Shown here piece after piece: positions 13,012-23,604 of a stretch of DNA of 64,000 bases. Numbering within the stretch: the first letter of the stretch is position 1; the number at the start of each line of letters is the position of its first letter. Source of the DNA: Loxodes magnus (lineage: Eukaryota > Ciliophora > Karyorelictea > Loxodida > Loxodidae); the NCBI GenBank assembly GCA_946699065.1, contig CAMPDV010001931.1, positions 1-64,000 of the forward strand, written 5' to 3'. Below the pieces are notes generated by a model that did not search any database, was not told where the DNA came from, and was given only the letters and a program-made list of their open reading frames with translations. Position numbers and translations under genes: made by a program.

Positions 13012-14540
13012 TCAAAGCTTTTTTTTAATTTATATATATTCAATAAGTAAATAATTAACTTGCTATTCTATTTCTTTATTATTAAGTTTTGAATTAGATT
13101 AAACTTTCTTTCTTAATATCTTGTCTTAGTTACTATTTAAGATTGAAATGAGTTAATAATATCCCTAGGTATGATATTATTGAATTAGAGCTTTATTATA
13201 TGTTGCTATTATTGCTATAAGGGAGTATAACTTGAAGATTTGCTTCATTTATTTTTACTTCTTCCTTGTATTTAATTTTCTATTTACTCCTTTTATTTAA
13301 ATAGGAGTCTTGGCTTCATCGATATGGTTTTAGAATGGTTTTACCTCAATACTAGGATTAATTTTTAAAGACTAAGTAGCTGATAAATTAAAGCTAAATT
13401 TGGATCCTTCTTCAGAGGGTAAATTAGTTTCACAAGTTTATAAATAAGTTAGCTGCTAGAAATGCATTCCCATTTTAATTTATAGCATACTATAGTAAAA
13501 AAGATTCTCTTATAACTTATATTATAATAATGAAGTATAGTGATACTACCTTTCAATTAGGATACTCTCTATTTTAAAGTTTATTGATTGGTTCAAATAT
13601 TAAATTTACAATTTTCTTCTGAATCATCTTCTTTAAATGCATATCTTTCAGTAATGTGTTTACTCTTTTTTATTATAGATATCTTGCTTCAGTCAAGTTC
13701 GATTCCAATTGTATTTATGCTTCTCCTTTATTAAAAAATGTGATGCTCATTAAAATTTTATTTCCTTTGTAGTTCTTTTTTTCTGTACAATAGGCCTTCT
13801 AAAGTGTAGTAAAGGTTACTTATCTATCTCCTTATTCTAAAGCTTTCTAGTTCTTATTTTTGTTAAAATCTTCAGCAACATCTTAAAATACGTCCTTATT
13901 TACTGCGATGCATGTATTATTTCTTCTCTTTAGTATAAGACATCTTGCTGGGTGAATATTGGTTTTTACATACATGAATCATCTGTTGATATATTTTCAA
14001 AAAGTAAGCTTTCAATCAGCTCTGTAAATACATAAATTTTATTTTAATTTGTTCAATTCTGAACTTATTTAAAAGTGGATTTCAGTTCTTTGGTTTTAAG
14101 GTTCTCAGAATAAAGTTATTAGATTTTTACTTCAGATTCTAGACTTTCATTTAAAACTTATCATTTTCATTTTACATGTTTTGAAGTTCTTGAAGAATGA
14201 TTTATTGATCGCTGTTTAAGAGAGAATTATCCTTTTTCTAAGAATATTTTTGCATTTAGTTTGCTTATATACATAATAGTAATAAATTAGTGTGAATCTT
14301 CCTTTAAGAACTATCAAGGTTTTAGCTTAATAAAAAACTTAAGTCCGAATCTACTCTAATAATTCAGAGAGTTAGATCTCTTAATCTCCAATTCTTTTAT
14401 ACAGTCTATTAATGTCAATTAATTGATCAATCTCACCTAGTTTAAGTTAATTAGAAATAAGATATCTTAGTCATTAAAGTTAACACTCTTAAATGAAAAA
14501 GTGCAGTATTTGTCTTAGATTTATATTCTATTTAACTTTC
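13012..14540 (-). CDS. Unrecognised coiled-coil protein, several frame changes
   Basis: The minus-strand coding character is strong but moves between frames. It reads 'GEIDQLIDINRLYKRIGDQE', then coiled-coil 'SDQQIILQELQNMQNENDKF', 'NTCIAVNKDVFQDVAEDFNK', 'EAQIQLESNLTEARYLQQKR', and later 'TNLPSEEGSKFSFNLSATQS' with 'VKPFQNHIDEAKTPIQIKGV'. It ends at TGA 13014-13012. At least three slips are needed. Composition resembles a long coiled-coil cytoskeletal protein, but no domain is diagnostic. Probably a decayed gene, or one with short introns that I did not resolve. Confidence 0.45.
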
Positions 14541-14590
14541 AATCATTTGAATTGCTTTATTATGACATAAGTGAATTATTTTCAAATTTT

Positions 14591-15080
14591 TATAAATAAA
14601 TTTGATTATAGAACGCGTAGCACTCTCGTTGATGCGCAGCTATATAAAAAAAAAGTTTCATACTGACAAGAATGTTTGTTACTGATAAAATTATCAGATA
14701 CTGATAGACCTTGCTCAATACTGGTATAATTATTCAATACTGATATAATTTTAGAATACTCGTAATCTTTAGTAGTTGTTGGAGATCCAAGGACATGGTA
14801 GGATTGTGTCTCATTACATCACCAAAGCAGAGGACGACATGTGTTAATTATGGGTACTTAAATTCCCCACCTCTGATGAAGCTCGCAATATTATTTCTTT
14901 ATAGTTCCAGAATTAAATCTAAACTAAGCCAGTGCCGAAGGTCTAAGAATCTTATGTCTCGAGGCCAAAGCAAAGCAGAGGAAGACATAAAATCGATTAT
15001 GGGAACTTAACTTCCCCATCCTCTGATGAAGATAACCTTATTGTTCACCTTCGAACAACTATGGCAGTTTAAAAAAAAAT
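14591..15080 (+). repeat. SINE-like repeat family 1, copy 1
   Basis: It starts at an AT-rich lead 'AAATAAATTTGATTATAG', then the head 'AACGCGTAGCACTCTCGTTG', then a zone of short 'CATACTGA'/'CAATACTG' direct repeats. The body contains two imperfect copies of a ~60-nt unit (CAAAGCAGAGGA...ACTTAA.TTCCCC..CCTCTGATGAAG), and the tail 'CACCTTCGAACAACTATGGC' precedes an A-rich run. Two further copies lie at 16.7 kb (minus) and 55.8 kb. Within each unit CAGAGG pairs with CCTCTG and the tail holds GTTC/GAAC pairing, so the element may act as a structured RNA. The A-rich 3' end suggests retroposition. A ~70-codon reading across it (from 14795) is open in all three copies but is probably incidental. 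Confidence 0.75.
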
Positions 15081-16292
15081 AATAAGGTTATCTAAGTGTT
15101 AAAACATTAAACTTATACTAGATAATATCCTTAGTAAGTGGGTAAATTGGATATAACGAAGATCATAATATTACTATTAATAGTAACAATATCTAAATTC
15201 ATAAAGTGTATGACAATACTTTAATTTATATAATAGGTTTATATCTTCTCATACTATACAAATCTATAAGCACTATATAAGAAAATAAAGTTAGTTGGTA
15301 TTAATTATATTATAAATAACATTTAAACTACATCTAATCTAAAAGGGTATCTAATATTATTAATGTTTAAAGCATTAAGAAATAAAATTATTCTTAAGCA
15401 GATTAAATTGGAAAATGTTCTAAGATAATAGAAAGTAGAAATTTGATATTAGAATTGAAATATTTACTTATAGTCCTTAATTTAATAACTTGAATGAAAG
15501 TATTTAAAATACTGATTTAGAAGTAAATATCACATCTTCAAGTTTTATAATAGTTATCAAAAATTAGAAGAAATAGAATTAACATTAATTATTCTAAGTT
15601 ACTTTCAATTAAACAACTTTATAAGGTCTTATCTTCTCAATGAATATGGGGTTCTAAAGTTTAAATTTAGCTTACGAGAAGATAGATTGAATCTAAAATA
15701 GGAAGAAATAAAAGCAAACTATAAGATAATAAATCTATGCTGTAATTTGAAGAATCTTTAATTGAAAGCAATCAAAGGGAACAAAGTAAACTTAAAATCC
15801 TTTAGTTGATTTATGGTTTGTGACTAAATATAATTCCAAAAATTAAATTTAGTTGAATTAAAAAATATAGAAAGATCAAAATTCTAAGAATATAATATCT
15901 TAAAACTAGCTAAAAAGTTTAAAATTAAATCATCACAGAATTAAAAACTTAACACTAGAACTATTTGGATAAATGTATAGTAAAATCAAAGATATAATTA
16001 AAGCTAAAATTGAGAATGGTAATTAAACTATCTTTCAATATTTAAAATTCCAAAGCTTTCTTAAAAATTATTTATTCCTATGTAATATGAAAAACTTATA
16101 AAAGAAACTAAAAAATGAAAGAATATAAATATAGTAATTAGAATACTTAATCAAATAAATATTACTATCACTAGAAAGGATTTATTATATAAAGTAGATT
16201 AAAATCAAATAATGTAATTAATATCCTGAATTTATATCTATCTCAGTAATATTAAGTAATTATTTACTAACATTCTAAAATACTTAATAAAA
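15081..16292 (+). other. Spacer between inverted repeats with weak coding character
   Basis: Very AT-rich. Around 15550-15830 the plus strand can be read as a gene-like stretch ('RRQIESKIGRNKSKLQDNKS', 'QFEESLIESNQREQSKLKIL'), but competing frames look equally plausible and no family fits. I make no firm gene call. Confidence 0.25.
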
Positions 16293-16365
16293 CGCCGACT
16301 AAGGGACTTGAACCCTTGACCACCAGCTTAAAAGGCTGGCGCTCTACCGACTGAGCTAAACCGGC
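16293..16365 (-). tRNA. tRNA-Lys (anticodon UUU)
   Basis: On the minus strand the sequence folds into a complete cloverleaf: acceptor GCCGGTT/AGTCGGC, D-arm 'TAGCTCAGTCGGTAGAGC', anticodon arm CCAGC-CTTTTAA-GCTGG giving UUU, variable loop, and T-arm AAGGG-TTCAAGT-CCCTT. A and B box consensus are intact. No intron. The 3' end is followed at once by GTTTTATT, a pol III terminator. It is transcribed in the same direction as the tRNA-Ala gene 62 bp upstream. Confidence 0.96.
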
Positions 16366-16427
16366 TTATTTAATATATCCTATATTTATTAAATATTATT
16401 ATTATAACTAATAAAAAATAATAAAAA

Positions 16428-16500
16428 TGGAGAACACGGGTATCGATCCCGTTGCCTCTCGCATGCAAAGCGAGCGCTCTTCCATTTGAGCTAGTTCCCC
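16428..16500 (-). tRNA. tRNA-Ala (anticodon UGC)
   Basis: Minus-strand cloverleaf: acceptor GGGGAAC/GTTCTCC with the G3:U70 wobble pair that marks alanine tRNAs, D-arm 'TAGCTCAAATGGAAGAGC', anticodon arm CTCGC-TTTGCAT-GCGAG (UGC), and T-arm ACGGG-ATCGATA-CCCGT. Discriminator A. A T5 run (ATTTTTATT) follows as terminator. No intron. Confidence 0.96.
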
Positions 16501-16729
16501 TTCATAAATATACATTTCCTTTTCTTAAATACATAAAAGAGGGGTTAAAAATTAATTTGTAGTATATATCAATAAAGGATAGCAATTTATTTATTTAGCT
16601 ATATTTTCATTATTTATTATGAGTTTTATAATAGTTTCATTATTTGCTTAATAGCTATTTTACTATGTAATCATAAAACCTATATTATGATTGTGGTGCT
16701 CTTAGATAATATAATTATTATACTATTTT
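16501..16729. other. AT-rich spacer upstream of tRNA-Ala
   Basis: Low-complexity A/T sequence between the tRNA pair and the poly(A) end of repeat copy 2. Nothing recognised. Confidence 0.5.
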
Positions 16730-17233
16730 TTTTTTTTATTTTTTTTAAACTGCCATAGTTGTTCGAAGGTGAACTATAAGATCATCTTCATCAGAGGTCG
16801 GGGAAGTTAAGTTCCCATAATCGACTTTATGTCTTCCTCTGCTTTGCTTTGGCCTCGAGACATAAGATTCTTAGACCTTCGGCACTGGCTTAGTTTAGTT
16901 TTAATTCTGGAACGAAAAAGAAATAATATTGCGAGCTTCATCAGAGGTGGGGAATTTAAGTACCCATAATTGACACATGTCGTCCTCTGCTTGGTGATGT
17001 AATGAGACACAATCCTACCATGTCCTTGGACCTCCAACAACTACTAAAGATTACGAGTATTCTAAAATTATATCAGTATTGAACATTTTTATCAGTATTG
17101 AACAAGGTTTATCAGTATCTGATAATTTTATCAGTAACAAACATTCTTGTCAGTATGGAACTTTTTTTTTATATAGCTGCGCATCAACGAGAGTGCTAAG
17201 CGTTCTATAATCAAATTTATTTATTTATTTATA
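16730..17233 (-). repeat. SINE-like repeat family 1, copy 2 (inverted relative to copy 1)
   Basis: The reverse complement matches copy 1 almost base for base from the 'AAATAAATTTGATTATAG' lead through the two ~60-nt hairpin units to 'CACCTTCGAACAACTATGGC', then a longer A-rich tail (T-run at 16730-16748). It is inverted relative to copy 1 and brackets the 1.7 kb that holds both tRNA genes. No matching target-site duplication could be seen by eye. Confidence 0.78.
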
Positions 17234-17332
17234 CTTTTTATTATTTGAATGAACTGCAATGTTTATAATTAAATTTTTAATTTCATTTCTATAAATTTGT
17301 TATTTAAGTTTCATTGAAATTAATTTAATAAA

Positions 17333-18060
17333 TCATTTAAAATTTTACTAAACATCAGCAATAATTATAATTTTTCCTTCTTCATTATGTGTTATTTGAG
17401 TCACAAGTTTCAAAATATTTTTATAATTAAGACATTTAGAATCAGTATTTAATCTGAAAATTACAAGAAAGTATCTGAAAATTTGTATGCAGCTACCTCC
17501 ATTTAAAGCATAACTGGAAGGAAATTATGACGGATATTCATTTTAATACAATTCTTTTCGATTTCGCATTATAAACTTTGATCGTCTAAGTTATTAATAC
17601 AGTCTGTTATAGGTTGAGAACAAGCTAATAAGTTTACTTTTTAAGAAAAATTAAGATTTATACTAAGTAAACTGTGAGTTCTGTTGAATTACAGTTTTCA
17701 AAGTTTATATTAGAAAACTTAATTGCTAGAAAGTAACTGGATTGATTTTTTCTTAATATATCCATATCTTATATGAATGATAAGCTTTTTATATTTAAAA
17801 AGTTCTACAGTTTGATATTTAGTGCAAGTATTAGAATCTGAACTTGTTTAGCTACCTAGAATTCCCCGAATGAACTTTTTTACTCTCTGCTGGAATTCCT
17901 TTAAAAGCAAATGAATTAAGAAGGCATTAGTTCTTGAATGTAAAGCCTTAATAGTTTTTTTACTCTGCCCTAAGTATATTACCCTTACCTATATTAAAAT
18001 TGATCACAGTTAGAATAAACGCTATATTCCACTATTCATATTTAAACCATACAAATAATT
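17333..18060 (-). CDS. Unrecognised protein, C-terminal part
   Basis: The minus strand gives one long gene-like frame: 'FTFKNQCLLNSFAFKGIPAE', 'FQIQKAYHSYKIWIYQEKIN', 'QQLSFLIQTLKTVIQQNSQF', 'ELYQNEYPSQFPSSYALNGG', ending 'THNEEGKIIIIADVQQNFK' and TGA 17335-17333. Several Trp are encoded by either UGG or UGA. The amino end is unclear above 18060. No domain recognised. It lies just downstream, in the same direction, of the LRR/zinc-knuckle ORF. Confidence 0.45.
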
Positions 18061-18141
18061 GTATCCTATTATTTTATTTAGTTATATCATTTAATTATCA
18101 AATATTTTATTAAGTCTATCAATTGTTTTCATTCTAAGTCT

Positions 18142-19540
18142 TCAACTAAAGTCTTCCTATTCTAAACTCATTTCTTCTATATAGTTTAACTACTCAAAAT
18201 ACTTTTTAATTAAATTAAAGTGCTAAAGAAGGATAGTCTACTTAAAAGCTTCCTACTTCCCTATCCAACCAATAGGAACTTGATCTCTAGGTGGTCTTCT
18301 CCTCCCTTCACTGTCAAGTTTTCGGAATGGTTGTCTCTTCATATAGCTTGCTTTCTTCTTATAAATTTCTCCATTCCTAGTTGGGTAAAATTAGGTTAGA
18401 TCATTCCATATTTTCTATTAAATCTCCTTTCTCTTCCAGCATCGTCTCCATAGGTGGTCTGTTCTCCTGCAGATGTAACATTTTTTCCTAAAATATTTCT
18501 CTTTAGTTTGCTCAATTAGCTTATTATTCTCTTATTCGATCTCCATTGGGATAGATTGCATAGCCTATTATTTTACACTTGACTCAAAATACTTATACTC
18601 AATTATTATTTTTCTTAATTTTTGGCTTAACTTAATGATATGTTTTTCTTTTAATTTAGAACAACCAGATAAATTTAACTTTTTTAAATTATTTCAAATT
18701 TAATATTAAAATCCTTATTCATCTTATATAGGAAATGCTTCTTAGTTTATTTCGCTATTATAACTTAAGTCTAATTATTCAAGCTATTTACACTTTTTTA
18801 TAATTTAAATAACATCTTTGTTAGCTAAATTGCATTAACTAAATTCTAATTTTCTTATAGTAGGTATTTTTACTCTTTCACCAACTCACTTTTTCTGGTT
18901 TTTTTCACATTCATAAAGTTTGATTCTTTGTATTTATTAGCAATAAGTATTTAATATCCTGAAAGTCTCTTTTTATAATCCTTCAATATTACCAAGTTCA
19001 ATTTCTTTAGATTAGGAGAGTTTATAAATATCCACTATAAAATGTCATCTCTTAGACTATTACAACTCTCAATGCTAACATCCAAAAGTTAAAGTAACTT
19101 TTTACTTAAAGAGTCTAGATCCTATTCTACTGCTTAAATTCACTAAGCTAAGCTGGGTTACTTTAAATGCTAATCATCTATAAAAGTGACTCCATTAAAT
19201 GATATTCAACTAAGTTACTATAACTTAAATTATTCCTAAATCTAGAACTTAATATAATCCATTAGCTGCTATTCTTTTTCTTATATCTATACATTTTCTT
19301 ATTCATTCTCTTAAATTTCTTACACTGAAGTACCTTTACATTCTATATCTAATTTTTATAGCTAAGAACCCCCTTATTTACTTAATCATTAGTTTAGCAT
19401 TTCAAGTTTTATAAGTGGAATAGTAATTAAATTAGGACAAAATTCTATTATACTTTGTATATCAAAAGTGGAGTCAATTTCAATATATTACTTTTCCTTC
19501 TCTTAAATTCAGGTTTTTATGATAGATTAAAAAGACATAA
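18142..19540 (-). CDS. LRR protein fused in frame to a retroelement CCHC zinc-knuckle ORF1 (copy a)
   Basis: The N-terminal part holds F-box/LRR-type repeats paralogous to the gene at 26-28 kb: 'FCPNLITIPLIKLEMLN', 'SLRDDILQWIFINSPNLKKL', then after a frame slip and a loss of ~65 residues 'NIEGLQKETFRILNTYC', 'QLDLSYNSEINQEAFP' and 'NNLKKLNLSGCSKL'. With no intervening stop the frame runs at about 18600 into ORF1 sequence: 'MEIEQENNKLIEQ', the knuckle CYICRRTDHLWRRC (C-x2-C-x4-H-x4-C), 'FYPTRNGEIYKKK', and an acidic end 'EMSLEQEDFS' with TGA 18144-18142. The zinc-knuckle part is visibly less AT-rich. Whether the fusion is expressed is unknown. Confidence 0.7.
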
Positions 19541-19892
19541 GTTGTAAATATAAATGAAACTAGAATAATCAATTTTAAGTTAAATTAGAAGAATGGCTCA
19601 TTTTAAAAAATGAATAAGCAAAGGTTATAGAATTTTATTCTGTTTGACTGCAAAATTTACGAAGCAAAAAACTTTAAGGCAAAGTGCATGAAAGGCTTTA
19701 GTTTCAAAAAATTTAACTTGATATTATATACTTTTAGTTGGTAAACTAAATTGGCAAATGATTATATATTAATAAGTTAAATGATATAAATAGTGCTAAT
19801 ATAATAGAAATTATAGATATATAGTGAATATAGTTATTTATAATAGATAGAAACAATAGTATAACTTTCATTTAAATGGTATATAAATAAAT
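19541..19892. other. AT-rich spacer
   Basis: A/T-rich DNA between the LRR ORF and repeat family 2. No coding or RNA feature recognised. Confidence 0.4.
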
Positions 19893-20285
19893 AAAAATGA
19901 TTATAGAACGCGTAGCACCTCGATGGCGCGCAGCTCTTTCAATATTAATATTTAAAAATGTTCTCATGATTCTTGCTAAATTCTAGAGGTCCGATGAGCT
20001 ATGTCAGCTTCTCCAAATGGGAAATCTTCTTATTAAAAATTATTCTAAAATCTTGAGTCAAATTCTTCAGTTTTCAAATAAGGTCCAAATAAGAGATAGT
20101 TATTAAGTTGGTAATTAGAAGGCCCGTCAGTCAAACTTTCATACTGCTAGAGAGAACCCTCGGGGTAAGTTAGGTACGTCTCAACAGAGCTTATCCACCC
20201 TTCCCCGTGATAACATCTAGTGTGAGATTACTCGCAATGCAGTATACACTACACCAGATTACCTACTAGTTTTTTGACGCGGCCA
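19893..20285 (+). repeat. Repeat family 2, copy 1
   Basis: A ~390-bp GC-enriched element. It shares the lead and head with family 1 ('GATTATAGAACGCGTAGCAC', 'GCGCAGCTCTTTC'), then differs completely. Conserved internal words against the copy at 23.6 kb are 'CTTCTCCAAAT.GG.AATCT', 'CATACTGCTAG.GAGAACC', 'ATCCACCCTTCCC' / 'GTCCATCCTTCCC' and 'GAGATTACTCGCAATG'. Patchy strong conservation in otherwise diverged copies suggests an RNA or a protein-binding function for these blocks. It does not match 5S rRNA, SRP, RNase P or spliceosomal RNA consensus that I know. Confidence 0.65.
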
Positions 20286-20489
20286 ACATACATTTAATAT
20301 TATATATAATAATATCTATCTTAAATAAAGCCAAAACATCTTATCATTCTAATATAAGATATTGCTATTATTTAAGCATAACTAAAGAAATTACTAAGCC
20401 ATTAATGTAACTTACAAGATTAAAAAACATATCAATCTCTACAGCTAAAAGAAAATTACTTTCGTTGAGATTATTTCTAACCTTCTTAG

Positions 20490-21330
20490 CAGAAAAATTA
20501 ACTCTGAAGAAAGTATTAAATTGAGTTATGCAAAAGTGTTACAGAAATAGGCTTATGCAAATATGGAGTTTTTTATAGATTTGCTCATGGAAACGATGAA
20601 TTATAGTAGAGATAAGCCAAAAAATTAAAATTATGAATCAAAAAATTAGCATATTTTCATGGAAAATGAATGAGTCATTTTGGAAATAGATTCTGTATTT
20701 TCACGATGATAGAAAATTCAAAGAACTTGAAAGATAGTTTTTTATGAAGAATCCAGAACTAAAAGAAGCAAAAGTTTATTAATAGCATTAAAAGACCAGA
20801 TTGCTTATTTTTGAAGATTCATGTGCTAAAGAGGAAACTAAATTTTTAAGTTTACTAAAACGAGACGAAGTATATTAATGGTAGCTTTCTAGACTGAGAA
20901 AGAATAAAAGCATTTAGTTGTATTAGTTGTATGGATTAATACATCATTCAACTAATAATAAATTAAATGATAATGCCGATTATATACTCAGTTTCATATA
21001 ATTAAGGTATATTCAAGAAAATGAACATAACAAATAGAATAAAGATGATTAAGATAGAACTTATTCTAATTTTTAATTATTCTTTTAATGCTTTAATTAA
21101 CAAATCTATTAACTTACCAATAGTTTTATTAAGATACAACTAAGAAAATAAATAAATAGAATAAAGCATTAAAGATAAGGACTAAGATTATTTACTAAGA
21201 AATAAGCTAATCTTATTATGAAAAATCAAAAACCAGGTAAATGTTTAAAGTGCCCCTTTTAGTAAAATTCAAAAAAAAGGGATTATAATTATGGATTTGA
21301 CTCTTTTAAAAATTTAGGATTTTTTAGATT
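20490..21330 (+). CDS. CCCH (TIS11/TTP-type) zinc-finger protein, degenerate
   Basis: The frame reads 'YQIELCKSVTEIGLCKYGVF' then 'YRFAHGNDELQ': a C-x8-C-x5-C-x3-H finger with the lead-in of TTP family proteins, but with the third Cys replaced by Tyr. A second finger-like segment (HFGNRFCIF, then a slip, then HDD) follows about 110 nt later. Downstream coding is convincing: 'DDRKFKELERQFFMKNPELK', 'FEDSCAKEETKFLSLLKRDE', 'NKLNDNADYILSFIQLRYIQ'. Intact relatives bind AU-rich RNA; the lost zinc ligand argues that this copy does not. No clear start codon was found. Confidence 0.6.
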
Positions 21331-21651
21331 TATAAATACGTTTATGCATAGTAAAGATAGTTAGAATGGATTTGTCTTCAATATGCCCTTTTTTATTTAA
21401 ATTATCTAAATCATTACTATTAGCAGCTTGTATGATTCTCGCTATAGATACAATAGCCCCCTCCCAGAACAGCTGTTTTAACTTCGATCCTTGGATTAAT
21501 GGGTTTAACTTATTTAAATACCTTAAATTATTTTTAAAAGCTTTTCAAAGAATAAGAATAGCATACCTTTTCTAGTTCCTTAAGATAGGTTTCGTAATTA
21601 AAGGTTGCTATATTGAAGGAAACCATTTTAGTTAATAATAACAACTATAAT

Positions 21652-22560
21652 GTCTGAGGTTGCTAAATGACAATCCTGATAAGGAGATTTCGAAGACTAA
21701 GATAAAATGCCAATGCTTATAACATGAAAGCACAACATATAAGCAATGTGGACATACGAATAGTTCAAGTAAAGTAAGACTATAAAATGCTTCCACTAAA
21801 CTTGCCAATAAGTGTATAAGATTCATCCTGCTAACTTATAGAAAGACAGCTATTTACTGAAAAGTTTTAAGCAAAAGGCACTGATTGATATCATAGCTCA
21901 GTTAGAAAGTTAAGACTCTAGAATAGTTTAAGCTTGCAGTTAGTTAGCTTAGTAGCATGTAAGTATGATCTAATAAGTAACCTAACATCTCAATGAATAT
22001 GTATTTAAGGAAAGTTTAACTCTATAAAGAGAGTTAAAATAGACAACTAAGGGAACCTAATAGCAACTAAAATAGATATAACTCATGCAGAACTTGATAA
22101 AGATACAAGACAACCCATAGCAATTCAACTATGAAGGTTTTAATAATACGTAAGTGGAACTGTAAGTTTAGCAGTTAGTAGCTGATTCGTAAAAAGTATT
22201 GTAATAGAATTCTTAGTTAACTAAATATGAAAACGAGAGTCAGACCTTTAAATTATAGTCCTAATAACTCTAACCCACTTAGTTGAACTAGAACCAAGAT
22301 TTATAAGTCAAACTAGTATTCCCAAATAATAAAACTGTTTAACTATTAGTCAAATGATAAACAACTATTGAGAAATGAAAAAATCAATCGAATAACAAAT
22401 ATAAATATGATGGAATAATAACTAGCTAGATAACTGCAAAGCTATAGCTTATTATTAAATATGGAGTGTAGAAAGATTATAAGTGAAATGAAGTGAATTA
22501 CGACTTAAAAACTAAAACTATAAATAGACGCTAAGTGGTTAAAGCTTATAGGAAGTAAGT
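21652..22560 (+). CDS. Gln-rich coiled-coil protein, possibly B-box-like at its N-terminus
   Basis: ATG 21652 gives 'MSEVAKWQSWQGDFEDQDKM', then 'TIKCFHQTCQQVYKIHPANL' and a long coiled coil ('QKALIDIIAQLESQDSRIVQ', 'QLAQQHVSMIQQVTQHLNEY', 'LQVQQLVADSQKVLQQNSQL') and 'VKLVFPNNKTVQLLVKW'. Nearly half of the glutamines are UAA or UAG. A competing frame at 21690-21760 has 'CQCLQH' and 'QCGH', so a B-box with a frameshift is possible. It lies directly after the CCCH region and could be part of the same gene. The end is unclear: coding character fades into the 32-bp repeat array. Confidence 0.5.
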
Positions 22561-22810
22561 TGACATTAAGGTAAAATGAAGATTGCAAGTTGATTGTTTA
22601 TGTGAAAATGAATTGAGTAATTGTACATTTAATGCGAAAAACGAAGTGAGTAAGTAAAGATTAAATGGGAAAATAAAGAGAGTAAGTTGACATTTAATGC
22701 TAAAATAAAAAAGGTAAGTTGACATGCAATATGAAAATGAAGTTTGTAAGTTGGCTTTTTAAGAGACAATTAAGATTGTTAATTTTCACTTGATTTGTAA
22801 TGAAGCAAGC
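22557..22810. repeat. Tandem array of ~32-bp units
   Basis: About eight head-to-tail units of 30-33 bp, each starting AAGTTGACAT or a variant and centred on 'AATGYGAAAATGAA', for example 'AAGTTGACATTTAATGCTAA' and 'AAGTTGACATGCAATATGAA'. The unit length is not a multiple of three, so the array is more likely noncoding than a protein repeat. It abuts the 3' end of the coiled-coil gene. Confidence 0.75.
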
Positions 22811-23110
22811 AAATTAGCAATTAATATTCATTAGAATGTAAAGGATTTTTAACAATAGTATGTAAGAGGTTGCGTATAGAAACTATCAGATCAAAATTGA
22901 GTTTTATAATAAAGAGGTAAGATCAGTAATGATAACATAAAATGTAAGAGTATAAAAATGAAAAGGGAGTAAATAAATTTATAAAAATAGGATGTAAGAA
23001 TATATTTATCTAATGTAGTAATCAATTAAGAGAAAGCAGGAAAATAACGCACTTTAAAACATTAAACCGTTGTGAATAAAACTAAAATATTGAATATTAT
23101 TGAATTAATA
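22811..23110. other. AT-rich spacer
   Basis: No recognised feature; sequence between the 32-bp array and the GC-richer segment at 23.1-23.35 kb. Confidence 0.4.
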
Positions 23111-23350
23111 TCAAGATATAAGATAATGTATTTTTGGCTGCTTCAGGAGTAGTGCTTCATCTAAACCTAGATATAGGACATCAGCACGAATGCGGTATCT
23201 TGATTCAAAGTCGAATTGAATTATTCGGTTTACCATAGGTAGGGATTTGACGATAGGCAGTTCATAGCGATGGAACTTCCTTACTGCAGATATCCAAATA
23301 TAAATATCTATCTCCGCATATGTCACCGGTAATCTTTAGTACTTAAAGAC
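23111..23350 (-). CDS. Short GC-richer segment with good minus-strand reading, unrecognised
   Basis: The minus strand gives 'AEIDIYIWISAVRKFHRYEL' and 'QFDFESRYRIRADVLYLGLD', ending at TGA 23113-23111. The neighbouring frame ('DICSKEVPSLW', 'AYRQIPTYGKPNNSIRL') also looks sensible if UGA is Trp, so I cannot fix the frame. Its base composition differs sharply from the flanks, suggesting a gene remnant or inserted piece. No family recognised. Confidence 0.3.
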
Positions 23351-23604
23351 AGTATATTAGGAGTTATGACTGAGCAAGATGTTGATTTTCAAATCAGAAT
23401 AGATCAAGTAATTTTAGTTCAACAAGCATATAAAAAAGGAGCAAACGTATGTAATTAAAAGAAAAGCTCTTATAGATTAAAAATATGAAGAAGCAATTTA
23501 AAGTTTTATCAATGCAAACAAACTCATTGCTAAGTAAATATAAGCTCATCCATTTAAAAAAGAAGGAATATGTATTTATAATCAGAAAAATAAGTATAAT
23601 AAAT

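Noticed and set aside
14795-15010. 71-77-codon ORF (also at 16807-17040 and 56073-56288) as a real conserved gene
   Set aside because: It lies inside a repeat element, crosses the duplicated hairpin units, and ends at TAA, which is a sense codon here. Its conservation is explained by the repeat.
14591-15080. Hammerhead ribozyme or C/D snoRNA from the CTGATGA word
   Set aside because: No CGAAAC partner and no cleavage-site stem for a hammerhead; no clean terminal C/D stem or C'/D' pair for a snoRNA.
19893-20285. 5S rRNA, SRP RNA or RNase P RNA
   Set aside because: None of their universally conserved segments is present.
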